Assembly (NCBI RefSeq): GCF_036884655.1
Contig: NC_088339.1
Location: forward strand, 20,799,001-20,863,000
Length of the DNA stretch: 64,000 nt
DNA from: Musa acuminata AAA Group
Taxonomy: Eukaryota > Streptophyta > Magnoliopsida > Zingiberales > Musaceae
Direction of reading: 5' to 3'
In this document: one piece after another, positions 49,041 through 59,749 of the stretch
How the letters are laid out: each line of letters starts with the position of its first letter
How positions within the stretch are numbered: the stretch's first letter is position 1
Made by a program: the position numbers and the translations under genes
The notes under the pieces: generated by a model
Database searches by the model: none
What the model was told of the DNA's origin: nothing
The model's input: the letters and a program-made list of their open reading frames with translations, nothing else

Positions 49041-49659
49041 AACACACACACACCCAGATAGGTTGGTTGATACATATAAGAGCAATTAATGACATTTGTA
49101 GTGTAATGAAAATAATAGAAGATAAGAATGAAGAATCTTTATCGAAGATATGAAGCTTTAGCTTGAATATAATAAGTTATCCTGTCCCTCTTCTAAAGCT
49201 ATCCTATCCCTCTCCTACATATATAGATTAGAAGGATCGATGCAAACACACACATACAGACACATAGATAGGTTGGTTGATACATAGAAGAGCAATTAAT
49301 GACATTTGTGGTACAACGAAAATAATAGAAGATAAGAACAATTATTGAAGAAGCTTTAGCTTAAATATAATAAGTTATCCTGTCCCTCTCCTAAAGCTAT
49401 CATGTCCCTCTCCTACATATATAGATTAGGAGGATCAATGCAAACAGACACACACAGACACACAGACAGGTTGGTTGATACATAGAAGAGCAATTAATGA
49501 CATTTGTGGTGCAACGAAAATAATAGAAGATAAGAACAATTATTGAAGAAACTTTATTGAAGATAAGAAACTTTAGTTTGAATATAATAAGCTATCATGT
49601 CCCTCTCCTAAAGTTGTTCTGTCCCTCTCCTACGTATACAGATTAGGAGGATCGATGCA
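49041..49659 (-). repeat. Three tandem copies of TRIM LTR plus host flank
   Basis: LTR-like copies at 49107-49244, 49317-49442 and 49515-49659, each ending atcgatgca or atcaatgca. Each is preceded by a ~70-bp segment (agataggttggttgatacat...gacatttgtggt) that belongs to the gene-proximal flank. Spacing is 210 and 198 bp. The minus strand of each copy carries CTATATATG-like and AATAAAG-like words. Confidence 0.8.
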
Positions 49660-50075
49660 AAGAATGGTTTACGAGCGAGAGTCGTGAGTAGAGCAAGAGT
49701 AGATCGCTGATGCTACTATGATTGTTGTTGTTGTGAGGGCATAGGTGTTCCTTTCGTTCCCCTTAAGTCCGCCCTTTGTTCTCCTTAAGTCCGCCCTTTG
49801 TTTTCCTTAAGTCCGCCAACTGTTGGCAGATCAACGAAGACTATCACGGTGAGGAAGATGAGGATTGGCCGTGGAGCCTCTTAGGAATTTGGTTGCAGCG
49901 GTGTTGGTCGCTGGCCGAAGGCAAGAGCGAAGCTTCGCTTTTTTCACTGCTCTGATACCATGATAAAAATAATAGAAGATAAGAACAATTATTAAAAAAG
50001 TTTTATTGAAGATAAGAAGCTTTAGCTTGAATACAATAAGATGTCCCTCTCCTACTTATGCATATTAAGAGGAAA
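49515..50075 (-). mobile_element. TRIM-like miniature LTR element
   Basis: 3' LTR 49659-49515, internal 49960-49660, 5' LTR from 49961 to about 50075 (right end unclear). The PBS at 49960-49949 is a perfect TGGTATCAGAGC on the minus strand. The internal part has no coding capacity and a triplicated ccttaagtccgccctttgtt (49753-49820). It must be moved by proteins of another element. Confidence 0.75.
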
Positions 50076-51588
50076 GGGGAAATCTTATCTCCGTCAAACT
50101 CAAAATATATGAGATCAGAGGAGATGATAAAGATTGAGGAGAGAAGAAAGAGAAGTGACATGAGAGGATTTGGTTATGGCAAAGATCATGTTCTTCTCCC
50201 ACACCAATGAACATGCAGCCAATCAATGGATTCCTAAACTACTACTGCCTCTCCCTCTCTGATCCTCATATCCTTCTCGTTCTTTTTTTCCTCGTGAAAA
50301 CATCCTCGATGATATAAGATAAAAGAGTTTTTGGTTCAATCTTGAGACGATGAAAATATCGGTTAATTCTCATACACAAGACCATATTTTACCCCAAGGA
50401 TAATAATATTTATGCTCTTGAATTTTATCTTTTAATATATTATTTCAACATTAGCTTAATCTACCTTTTCTTTTTGTAACAGTATGTGAGGAAACCAAAT
50501 CCAATACTTGCTAATAATTCAAAGGTCATGAGTTTGAATTACCTTCTTCTCAGTAAGAAATCTTAAGCATGGTGACATGAGGATCATGCAATCAAGAGTA
50601 CTGGCTTCACATGTTTGTAGAGCACACCAAAAAGAATTATCACATTACAAATTGCTAAAAGGACCTCTAGATTAAGGGGCAAATTTAATCAAGTGAATTG
50701 ACATGATTATTTCTACCCTAAAAAATGACCCAGTGCTGTGAGATACCCCAAGAATTTCCATTGGATGACATGATGAGCCAGAATACTCTTTACATGTGTG
50801 AAATCAAATGACTCATTTGACCTACTTTTTGACAGATCTAAAGCATGTCCCAAAAGTCTTTCTTTCATCTGCCTCTTGAGATTGATCTCCAAAGATATCC
50901 TCATGAATGATGATAAATCAAATTGTTAGAGGATGATACATGGGTGAATCGAGTGTCATCATGCCTCTCACACATGTCAACAACAGCCCTTGGGATTGTG
51001 CTTAGGAAGCTATCTAGAAACTGAAATTTTGGCTACAGATGTCTACACAGGTGGCAATGGTGCAAGCATTGTTTTATTGGCAAAATTTTAAAGAACAAAA
51101 AAGAAAAGAAAAAAGACAAGGGATCACCCAAGCTTGATAACCCAATATACTGCCAGAGTCCATTACTCAACTAAATATTATACATTATGCAGAGAACTGC
51201 AGATATTAAAATGCTGCTGCATGGCAAATCTTGTTTGATCATTGATTCTTACTGACTGTCAACAATCTACTCTATTAAAGCATCACAGGCCCCCTTCAAT
51301 AAAACAAAAGGAAGAGAGAGGATGAGCAGGGAAATACAGTAAAAACATCAAGAACAGGTTTATTTGAAATTGCTATCCAAAGTCAAGAAATTATGTATCT
51401 GACAGCACAACAGTTTAAATACAAGGTAAAAAAAATGCTTTTATAATAAAAGAAATATGACAAACTTTTCATGGTCATTAAAACCCCACAAAGCAATCAA
51501 TCTTCCAAATAAAGAAACTTTCGATACTGGCTGTGTTGATCATCAGTTAGAGAATGTTTTGGAATTTTGAAAGAACTCTTCATGTGCT
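50076..51588. other. Intergenic region downstream of PP2C
   Basis: AT-rich, no gene or repeat recognised. The part from about 51480 is probably the PP2C 3' UTR. Confidence 0.5.
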
Positions 51589-54500
51589 TCAATGATCCAA
51601 AGCACCTCGAACTGAAAACTGAGGAACTTGCATGTGATCTTGAACCTTCTCATGATTAAGGAATATAATGATGACAGTAATATCATCATGAAAATGCCGG
51701 CGGACCTTCTTGTCAATCCTTTTGAGATCTGAATATCGCATCTCTCGTTTTCTTGCTGCTTCATGGAGAGCAGCTTTAATGAGACCTTTTGCACTTCCCT
51801 ACAACATGAAAAATAATAATACAAAAAGCAAAACAGGGAAAAACATTTAGATATAATGTCAATCAATGAAGGACAGAATAAGGCTGCAGAATGTGTGAGT
51901 TAAATTCAGATTGGGATTTGGGATGTATGTTAAATCAATCCTGGAACTTTGGCATGTAGAACGAATTTGATAAAAGTGAAGGTTAAAGGCTTGATTATAA
52001 TTATACATCTCGATATAAAGAAGAGAGTGCAGTTTGCATATGACAGTGACGTAGCTCCATTGTTCATACAAATATTTTGCACTCTACTCTAGCTTTATAT
52101 GCAAGTGACTTCTAGAAGTATGATAAGCACTCCAAAAACAGCATCAGTAAGGCTCCATAAAGAGCTTCAGTTGTGCCACGAGTAAGTAATGACTCATATA
52201 AGACTACAGATTGTCTTTATTTTCAAAACTCTGATATGTCCATATAAGTAAGCACTAAGGATATGTATAACACTCAGCCCGATATTACTCAAACAAAGAA
52301 AAGAAATATCTAATATAAAGAAAAATGCATGAATGTTCTTCATAAGAGAAACTAAAAAAAAGATAGAAGGAAAAGCAAATAGCATGAGATGATACGAGCA
52401 ATAACAATGAGGTGAAGATGCTTACTGCACGTGGATGACTGTGAACAATCTCAACTGCCTTTTGGTCACTTAGATGTTCCCATAGACCATCTGAAGCAAA
52501 TATGAGGAAAGAGTCACTTTGTTCAAGATGATGAAACATAATAGACGGATCCGCAGTCAAGATAGGCATGTTCATGGGTTCAGCTATTCTGAACTTTGGG
52601 TTGATTGGTTCTCTGTTATACTGGGAATGTTTCATGTATGCATCACCTATAGATCTAGAGACCTGCAATTTATCATACAAATTAAACTACAGAAATCATT
52701 TCAAGATCAGAAAGTAATTTGATAATTTGAATGCAAGGAACAGCAGTCGACCAGTGCATCAATAAGTAGCCTTTAAACATGTTCATGTTTATCAAATGAC
52801 AAATTATATTCTCAATCAGAACTCTTAATTCTTCAAAGAATGTAATTTGACACATCTATATTAACATCATCATTTTAGGACTATTAACTTTTTGTGTATG
52901 TTCCTTCATGAATGCCCAATATTTCAACCCATAAAATGTAATTGACGTTTCAATTGTCTAATTTTTTCCACTCATCTAAGGGATGCACATGATCACACAA
53001 TACTTTTGATGTCCTCTTCTTCAACTATCTCAACTTTAACACTGTGAACACTATTTTTATAAATATTTCCATCCTTTTAAATAACGAACCCCAAATTTCT
53101 AAACTTTTTACTTATTGTCAATCCATTTTAACTATACCAATGATTCTTTTCTTGGCATTTCTGTACCAATGAAGCTTCTCTTGGCACTGCTGACATGATA
53201 CTACATATATTAGGCCATATTTCTATTTAATTTAAAACATTTTGTTTCTAAAGTTTGATTGCATAATTAATTCCAAATTTCTAACGATACTCTCATCAAT
53301 CGCAACAATATTATCAAGACAACATGCATTGTGGAAGATTATCTTGTATATGCATAGTAAAGTTAGTTATTCATCAGCATTGCAAAAAGGTAAGACCTTA
53401 AAACAGATCATTAATATATAAGTAAATATATCAAGGGAATTCCTAGGAAACTTTCTATTATCCTAGCTTTACTAACACTACTACAATATATACTCTTATC
53501 ACCTGAAAATAAATATACCACTTCTATTCAAATTCTCATATTATTTTCTTCAGGGCTCTATCAAAGACTTTTTTTTTTTGTCAATGTCTCCTACTCATTA
53601 GTGCCCCTCCCACTTCGCCATCCTGCTGCAAGACACTCTCCTGATGCCTCACATCCTAGCAACAACCCACCTCTCCAAATCACAATGTTGAAATCAGATA
53701 GCTAAAAGACTTGGAGGACAATGGAAGAAATACCAATTATCAAGCTCTTGTCTCACTCCAAATTGTACTATTTGTCACCATACAAGTTCCTGTGATTTTA
53801 AAATCATAGATAGGGCTATAGATTTTCTTATCCTTTACAGTAGACATCAAGGGGGCAATGGAAGTACTGTGGCAAAAGGTGAGGGAACAAGCTATGTGGC
53901 AAAACAGAGATATATGATGTAGGTAAAGTACAAATCAAATATCAGGTGGGTTAAATGAAACCCTGAAATCTCTCTCAGGGAAATCATATGTGATGTTCTC
54001 TAAATATTTTAAATACTACTTACTACATAATGGAAGTAGGAAAAAGCAAATGTTAAAAACATGGGAGTTCTAAAACACAAAGAAGATTCAAGCAATCAAA
54101 CCAGGGAAAAATCATTAGTAAGACAGACAGAATCACTGTAAAAATATCTGGAAACGCTGCAACAGATTGACCTGTATGATGCCTTTGATTCTCCAAACTC
54201 CATGTTTAAGGATGACAATCTGTGGATCATTTGGGTGCTGTGCCTGAAGCTCCTGTCTTACAGCATCCACATTAGCATTATGCTCAGTTGATAATGATAT
54301 TGCAGCAATCTCACCAGTGCTGCCGACTTTCTTTCCAAGAATGACGCGAGAATCACCAAGATTAGCCACGTAAAGGGTCTGCTGGCAGACAACACCAACA
54401 AGACAGCATGAGCCTGTAGTTGCTATATCTGGTCGAGTGTTCCATAGCTGGGAAACCAGTGCAATAAAACTTTCCTCTGTTGCTAGAAAGGCTCTTTGAA

Positions 54501-57500
54501 TGCCATCACACGTCACACCCTGTGGTCCAGATGAAATTTCTGCATCGAGACAGCAACTACTGACTTGGAAAACTATCAAAAAAGAATGAATCTAAGTAAA
54601 AATTTCAGCTAATTCATATAGACAACTTATGAAAGGAAATTGTGATACCCTGACAAGCACTGCAAGCAACAAAAGGGCCTAACATAAGAAACTCAGGAAA
54701 AAGAAGTTGGTCCAAAATTAAACTTTCTACTGTGGAAGTAAATCTAGCTTAAGAGAGAAGGTGATTCATGTATGTAATAATAATCTCATTTTACAAGTAA
54801 TTGTAACACCTAAACTGAAGTGTCAAAATGACACTCAAGTGTTTCAAGGATTATTCAAGCAAAAAATAAAATTAAATTTGTGAAGGTGACATTCCTTCGT
54901 TTGGACATGCCTACGTGATAGCCTGTGGAAGATGTAAACCTTTGAAAGATGAAGTTCCAATATTCAAGTTCATAATAACACAGTTCCGGTTCTATGAAGA
55001 AGTCAAATGCCAATTCTCATCAAGCTTATTTTGTTCATGGCCTTCCAGAACTGATGAGGATAGTAATTATGATAAGACCTGGGCTGACGTCAGCTGCCCC
55101 AGATGATGCCTCATGCCTCGATCGACCCGACTGCACCTGGTCAAACGGATCAGAACGCCGGCCGAGGCACATTAACGCCTGCCCAGGCTCGGTTCCTCAC
55201 GCCACGCCAACGTTGGTGTCAAACGCTACCAGCCTGCCCCCTGCAAGCGGGCACATCAGGAAATAGTAAGCTTCCCTATAAATACCCTCGCATTCTGAAT
55301 GGGGGGAGGGAGAGAAAAAGAAACAGACACACAAAAAGACTTCTTCATTTGAAACCCCCTTCACATCATCTGACTTAATCGTCGGAGGGGTCGGGCCGGG
55401 GTGCCGAGCACCCCGGCCCGACCTTTGTGCAGGTGCGAAGCCGAAGGTCCCCGCCGGACGCGCAGGCGAGGAGTTCCTGCCTGAAGGAGACGGCTACACC
55501 GTCCCGATCGGAAACCGCACCCGACCACCTCAGCGGGCTCGAGGAACGCCCCAGGGAGATCCCCGTCGTCCGGACCCGAACTGAGCCGCGTCGGCCCCGA
55601 GGCCACGGCTCAAAGTTGTTTCCCACAACAGATTGGCGCTAGAAGGAGGACCCGGAATGTCGGGTGATCACCCGAGCGGCTCAGATGAGCCCACGGCTGA
55701 GAGGTCGCACCCGACTGAATCCTCGGGAGAACATCCCTCGCATGGAGACCATCGTGACAAACACCCCGCCACGACCTCAGAACGATATTGACGAATATTC
55801 AACGACCCGGGCTTGTCGCCGCCCGACGGCGCCCCAGCAGACTCAACGCCCATGTCATCCGAGGCCTTTCAGGACCTCGCCCATCAAGTCCGAGCTCTGA
55901 TGGGTATGGTGCAAACCATTATCCCGCTCGTTTCTCATCCGGCGCGCCCGCCTGCGATCGAACCACTGCGACAACGCAAGGCGCCCGTTCGGGCCCACAC
56001 GACACTTCCAGAGCCCCCCGCTTCGCCTCGGGTCCGACCGGCCCCACTCGGGGATCCAGTGATGGCAAACCCGAGCGGCCTCCCGGAACCCGAGGCATTC
56101 TCTTTGGATTCTATGGACTCCCTGCGAGCCCAGCTACGCTTTGTCGGTCAGCGGCTTGACGAAGTGGAAAAGGAGGTTCGCAGGTCAAAGGGAGAGCTCG
56201 GGGAGGACGCACACCAAGGGTCTCCGTTCGCGCCCGAAATACAAGATCAAACAGTCCCCCCGGACTTCCAACTCCCCTCTCTGGACGCTTACGATGGCTC
56301 CACCGACCCAGCGGACCATGTAGCTGCTTTTCGCGCCCAAATGGCGCTATACGGAACCTCTGATGCCCTGATGTGCAGAGCGTTTCCCACCACTCTGAGA
56401 GGGTCGGCCCACGCGTGGTATGGCGGCTTGAAGACCGGAACGATCGCCTCCTTCGACCAGCTCGTCAAGGACTTCGAGCTCCACTTCGTGGCCTATGCAC
56501 GGCCGAAACCGTCCGTGGCACTGCTCATCGGACTCAAACAAAGGGAGGACGAGCCCCTCTCACATTTTGTGGATCGCTTTGCCACACAAATACAGGGTTT
56601 GCTGGACACTCATCCCTCTCTGTTAGTGCAGGCGTTTATAATGGGCCTGCGACCTTCCAGATTCCTCTGGTCCCTCGTGGAGTGACCCCCACCACGGTGC
56701 CAGAGATGCTCCAGCGGGCTAACCAGTACATCGCGGCGAAGGCCTAGGCGGTCGTAAGGAGAAGGGACGACTTTCGGCAGCGGGCTCCATAGAAGAAGTC
56801 AAGCATCCGCGGTGGCTATCCAATGTAGTCCTCGTAAAAGGAATCTAGGCCCTGCCTCAGTCTCTTCCAAGCGAAGGCTCAGTATCTACCTGACAGCCTC
56901 CCGGTTCGCGGTTAGCTCCGACCTAACCCCCTTCGGTATATACACGGCTCGGCCGCAGTCTGCCCGAGTCCACCTCAGCACGGCCTGCCCGCCTGAGTCG
57001 TGTCCCTCGGCCTTTGCCATATCCCTCGGCCGAAGACTACCGAGTCCACCTCAAGGCGGCCTTCCCGCCTGAGCCGTATCTCTCGGCCGTAGACTGCCGA
57101 GTTCCCCTCAGGGCGGCCTTCCCGCCTGAGTCGTATCCCTCGGCCGAAGACTGCCGAGTCCACCTCAGGGTGGCCTTCCCGCCTGAGCCGTATCTCTCGA
57201 CCGTAGACTGCCGAGTTCCCCTCAGGGCGACCTGCCTGCCTGAGCCGTATCTCTCGGCCGTAGACTGCCGAGTTCCCCTCAGGGCGGCCTGCCCGCCTGA
57301 GCCGTATCCCTCGGCAGAAGAGTGCCGAGTCCTCCTCAGGGCGGCCTTCCCGCCTGAGCCGTATCTCTCGGCCGTAGACTGCCGAGTTCCCCTCAGGGCG
57401 GCCTGCCCGCCTGAGCCGTATCCCTCGGCCATAAACTGCCCGAGTCCACCTCAGCGCAGCCTGCCTGCCTGCGTCGTACTCTTCGGCCATGTTGCCCATG

Positions 57501-59639
57501 ACCACGCCTGCGCGGTCTGCCCGCCTGCGTCGTGCTCCTCGGCTGCATGATGCCCGAGACCACACCTGCGTGGCATGCCCGTCTGCGTCGTGCTCCTCGG
57601 TCGTATGATGCCCGAGACCACACCTGCGCGGCCAGCCCGCCTGCGTCGTGCTCCTCGACTCCATGCTCCCCGAGACACACCTACGTGGTCAGCCCGCCTG
57701 CGTCGTGCTCCTCGGCTCCATGCTTCTCGAGATCACACCTGCGCGGCCAGCCTGCTTGCGTCGTGCTCCTCGGCTCCATGCTCCCCGAGACACACCTGCG
57801 CGGCCAGCCCGCCTGCGCCGTGCTCCTCGGCTCCATGCTCCCCGAGACCACACCTGTGCGGCCAGCCCGCCGGCGTCGTGCTCCTCGGCTCCATGCTCCC
57901 CGAGACCACACCTGCGCGGCCAGCCTGCCTGCGTCGTGCTCCTCGGCTCCATGTCCCCCGAGACACACCTACGCGGCCAGCCCGCCTGCATCGTGCTCCT
58001 CGGCTCCATGCTCCCCGAGACACACTTGCGCGGCCAGCCCGCCTGCGTCGTGCTCCTCAACTCCATGCTCCCTGAGACACACCTGCGCGGCTAGCCCGCC
58101 TGCGTCGTGCTCCTCAGCTCCATGCTTCTCGAGACACACCTGCGCGGCCAGCCCGCCCGCGTCGTGCTCCTCGGCTCCATACTCCCCGAGACCGCGCCTG
58201 CATGACCAGCCCGCCTGAAAGCGGAAGCCATGCCTCGGACTCCCGTTACAACGACCGACGCATAGCTTCTTTCTAGGGGGGAATATGATGAGGATAGTAA
58301 TTATGATAAGACCCGGGCTGACGTCAGCTGCCCCAGATGACGCCTCACGCCTCGATCGACCCGACTGCACCTGGTCAAACGGACCAGAACGTCGGCCGAG
58401 GCACATTAATGCCTACCCAGGCTCGGTTCCTCACGCCACGCCAACGTTGGTGTCAAACGCTACCAGCCTGCCCCCTGCAAGCGGGCACATCAGGAAACTG
58501 TAAGCTTCCCTATAAATACCCTCGCATTTTGAACGGGGGGAGGGAGAGAAAAAGAAACAGACACACAAAAAGACTTCTTCATCTGAAACCCCCTTCACAT
58601 CATCTAACTTGATCGTCGGAGGGGTCGGGCTGAGCACCCCGGCCCGACCTTTGTGCAGGTGCGAAGCCGAAGGTCCCCGCCGGACGCGCAGGCGAGGAGT
58701 TCCTGCCCGGAGGAGACAGCTACACCGTCCCGATCGGACACCGCACCCGACCACCTCAGCGGGCTCAAGGAACGCCCCAGGGAGATCCCCGTCGTCCGGA
58801 CCCGAACCGAGCCACGTCGGCCCCGAGGCCACGGCTCAAAGTTGTTTCCCACAACAAGAACTAAACTAGTGCCGTGCCATGAAGCTGGAGGCCCTTACAT
58901 AATAAATGCAAAACAGTGAGACTAAATAGAACACATCAAGGTTTGATGCAATAAAGTAGACAAAGGCAATGTACACAAACTTCACATGAAAATTAAGGTG
59001 CACACAAGAAAAAAGCAGTGCATTAATCTTCTTCTAGGGTTAGATCCGGGCATTCCAATTCGACCTTGTACTACCGCTTGAGTCTGAACCACAAAAAATA
59101 TCAAATATTCAAGAAAATAGTATATAGACTATGGAAAAGAAAGAAATTTCCTAAAAGAATGAAAAATGCACTAATTACTGCAATTTTCAACGAATGAATG
59201 TTCCTAAAATGAACCGTTAAGTAACCAAAGACCAAAAAAGAACAACTTTTATCAAAATTGGGCGTCAGACGAGAAGATTACAAAAAGAAGCAAAGTGTTC
59301 CCAAGAAAATCGAGGGGAAGATGTCCGGAGGCTACCTCTGAAGTGAGCGAAGAGATGGTCGCAGACGTATCGCGCGGCGTCGGGTCCCCCGTGGCCGTCG
59401 TAGACGCCGACGAAGGTGCCGAAGGGGCCGGACTCGATCCGGCTCTGGTCCTCGAGGACTCGGTTGGCCTGGACCACGGCCATGGAGAACTCGCCTCCCG
59501 CGCAACGGCCTAGGTCACGGGACCACAGGAGCCCCGCCCGGCAGGCGGCCCCGTCACCACCCCCGCCGCCGACGCCGCCTCCTCTCCTGCCAAACGGCCT
59601 CCAGAGCGACGACAGCAGCCTTATCAGCGGTCGCAGCAT
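51589..59639 (-). CDS. Protein phosphatase 2C, clade-D-like (four exons, 372 aa)
   Basis: Exons on the minus strand: 59639-59336, 54539-54172, 52662-52426, 51798-51589, with GT-AG introns in phases 1, 0 and 0. The 1119-nt join is open to a TGA at 51591-51589. It is a Mg/Mn-dependent Ser/Thr phosphatase. Metal-binding motifs are YDGHGG (D81), the NLGDSRV block (D164), [10 protein letters not shown] (D282) and HFHDDITVI (D341, D342). The short hydrophobic N-terminus [40 protein letters not shown], and [10 protein letters not shown] with [10 protein letters not shown] before it, match plant clade D, whose members dephosphorylate the plasma-membrane H+-ATPase. Intron 1 (4796 bp) contains a 3.8-kb antisense retrotransposon; all splice sites are intact. 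Likely functional. Confidence 0.95.
55052..55630 (+). repeat. 5' LTR of the Tat gag-only element (579 bp)
   Basis: TGATGAGG...ACAACA, with ctataaata at 55276-55284 and a perfect 16-bp inverted repeat at 55389-55423. Confidence 0.95.
55389..55423 (+). other. Perfect 16-bp-stem hairpin in the LTR
   Basis: Arms 55389-55404 and 55408-55423, loop cga, all but four stem pairs G:C. About 110 bp after TATA, so it would lie in the transcript leader. In the 3' LTR eight bases of the left arm are missing. Confidence 0.9.
55633..55650 (+). promoter_or_regulatory. Primer-binding site, ttggcgctagaaggagga
   Basis: Two bases after the LTR. Same type of PBS as other plant Tat-lineage elements; the cognate tRNA was not verified. 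Confidence 0.75.
55813..56745 (+). pseudogene. Tat-lineage Gag, frameshifted near its end
   Basis: 290-aa frame to 56685, then the C-terminal piece [18 protein letters not shown] in another frame to 56745. The N-terminal part is proline-rich and disordered-looking. The Retrotrans_gag domain covers about residues 150-285 ([79 protein letters not shown]). No zinc knuckle remains. Gag would assemble particles; upstream start choices exist because the frame's first ATG is at 55813. High GC unlike the host introns. It is the best-preserved relative of the Gag at 39990-41200. Confidence 0.88.
56789..56839 (+). pseudogene. 17-residue remnant of Tat reverse transcriptase
   Basis: The frame reads [17 protein letters not shown], the block just before the first RT motif in Tat elements (compare WLANVVLIKK at about 37.5 kb). 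It marks a deletion joining gag to RT, after which sequence similarity to pol ends. Confidence 0.75.
56940..57455 (+). repeat. 57-bp tandem array A, about eight units
   Basis: The word gag(c/t)cgtatc recurs at 57071, 57128, 57185, 57242, 57299, 57356 and 57413, exactly 57 bp apart. An extra 19 bp separates the first unit. Because 57 is a multiple of three, frames stay open by chance. Confidence 0.93.
57456..58215 (+). repeat. 57/58-bp tandem array B, about thirteen units
   Basis: The word gcgtcgtgctcctcgg recurs every 57-58 bp from 57527. The unit aligns base for base in length and layout with array A (common gcccgcctg and ctcggc), so B derives from A or both from one unit. Confidence 0.93.
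58275..58285 (+). promoter_or_regulatory. Polypurine tract of the Tat gag-only element
   Basis: aggggggaata directly before the 3' LTR. Confidence 0.8.
58286..58856 (+). repeat. 3' LTR of the Tat gag-only element (571 bp)
   Basis: Same ends as the 5' LTR, TATA at 58510-58517, eight bases shorter because of the hairpin-arm deletion at about 58629. Reads towards PP2C exon 1 on the opposite strand. Confidence 0.95.
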
Positions 59640-59698
59640 CCCACATCTCGCGCCAAAACACCCAAGTCCCAGCCCTCCCCTTCAATCCCACCAACCCT

Positions 59699-59699
<1 letters not shown>

Positions 59700-59737
<38 letters not shown>

Positions 59738-59748
59738 GAGAGAGAAGA
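59700..59748. repeat. (GA)n microsatellite in the PP2C 5' leader region
   Basis: Two GA runs separated by one imperfect unit, 60-110 bp upstream of the PP2C start codon. On the gene strand it is a CT tract, common in plant 5' UTRs. Confidence 0.9.
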
Positions 59749-59749
59749 G

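Larger units (their letters stand above)
55047..58861 (+). mobile_element. Tat-lineage gag-only LTR element in PP2C intron 1
   Basis: Perfect 5-bp target duplication agaac at 55047-55051 and 58857-58861. Element 55052-58856 (3805 bp) has LTRs, a PBS, gag, a small RT remnant, two repeat arrays and a polypurine tract. The LTRs differ by about 21 substitutions, mostly transitions, and one 8-bp indel, so it is fairly young. It is antisense to the host gene and lacks protease, most of RT, RNase H and integrase. Confidence 0.95.

Noticed and set aside
51859..52385. Short ORFs in PP2C intron 3
   Set aside because: They lie between two well-defined exons with GT-AG borders and lack motifs.
55103..55900. 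ORFs crossing the LTR and leader of the Tat gag-only element
   Set aside because: They span TATA, hairpin and PBS, so they cannot be one transcript's coding region.
56975..58406. Long overlapping ORFs on both strands with [12 protein letters not shown] or [14 protein letters not shown] repeats
   Set aside because: The 57-bp unit is a multiple of three and lacks stops in most frames, so open frames arise on both strands by default. No start context or domain supports a protein.
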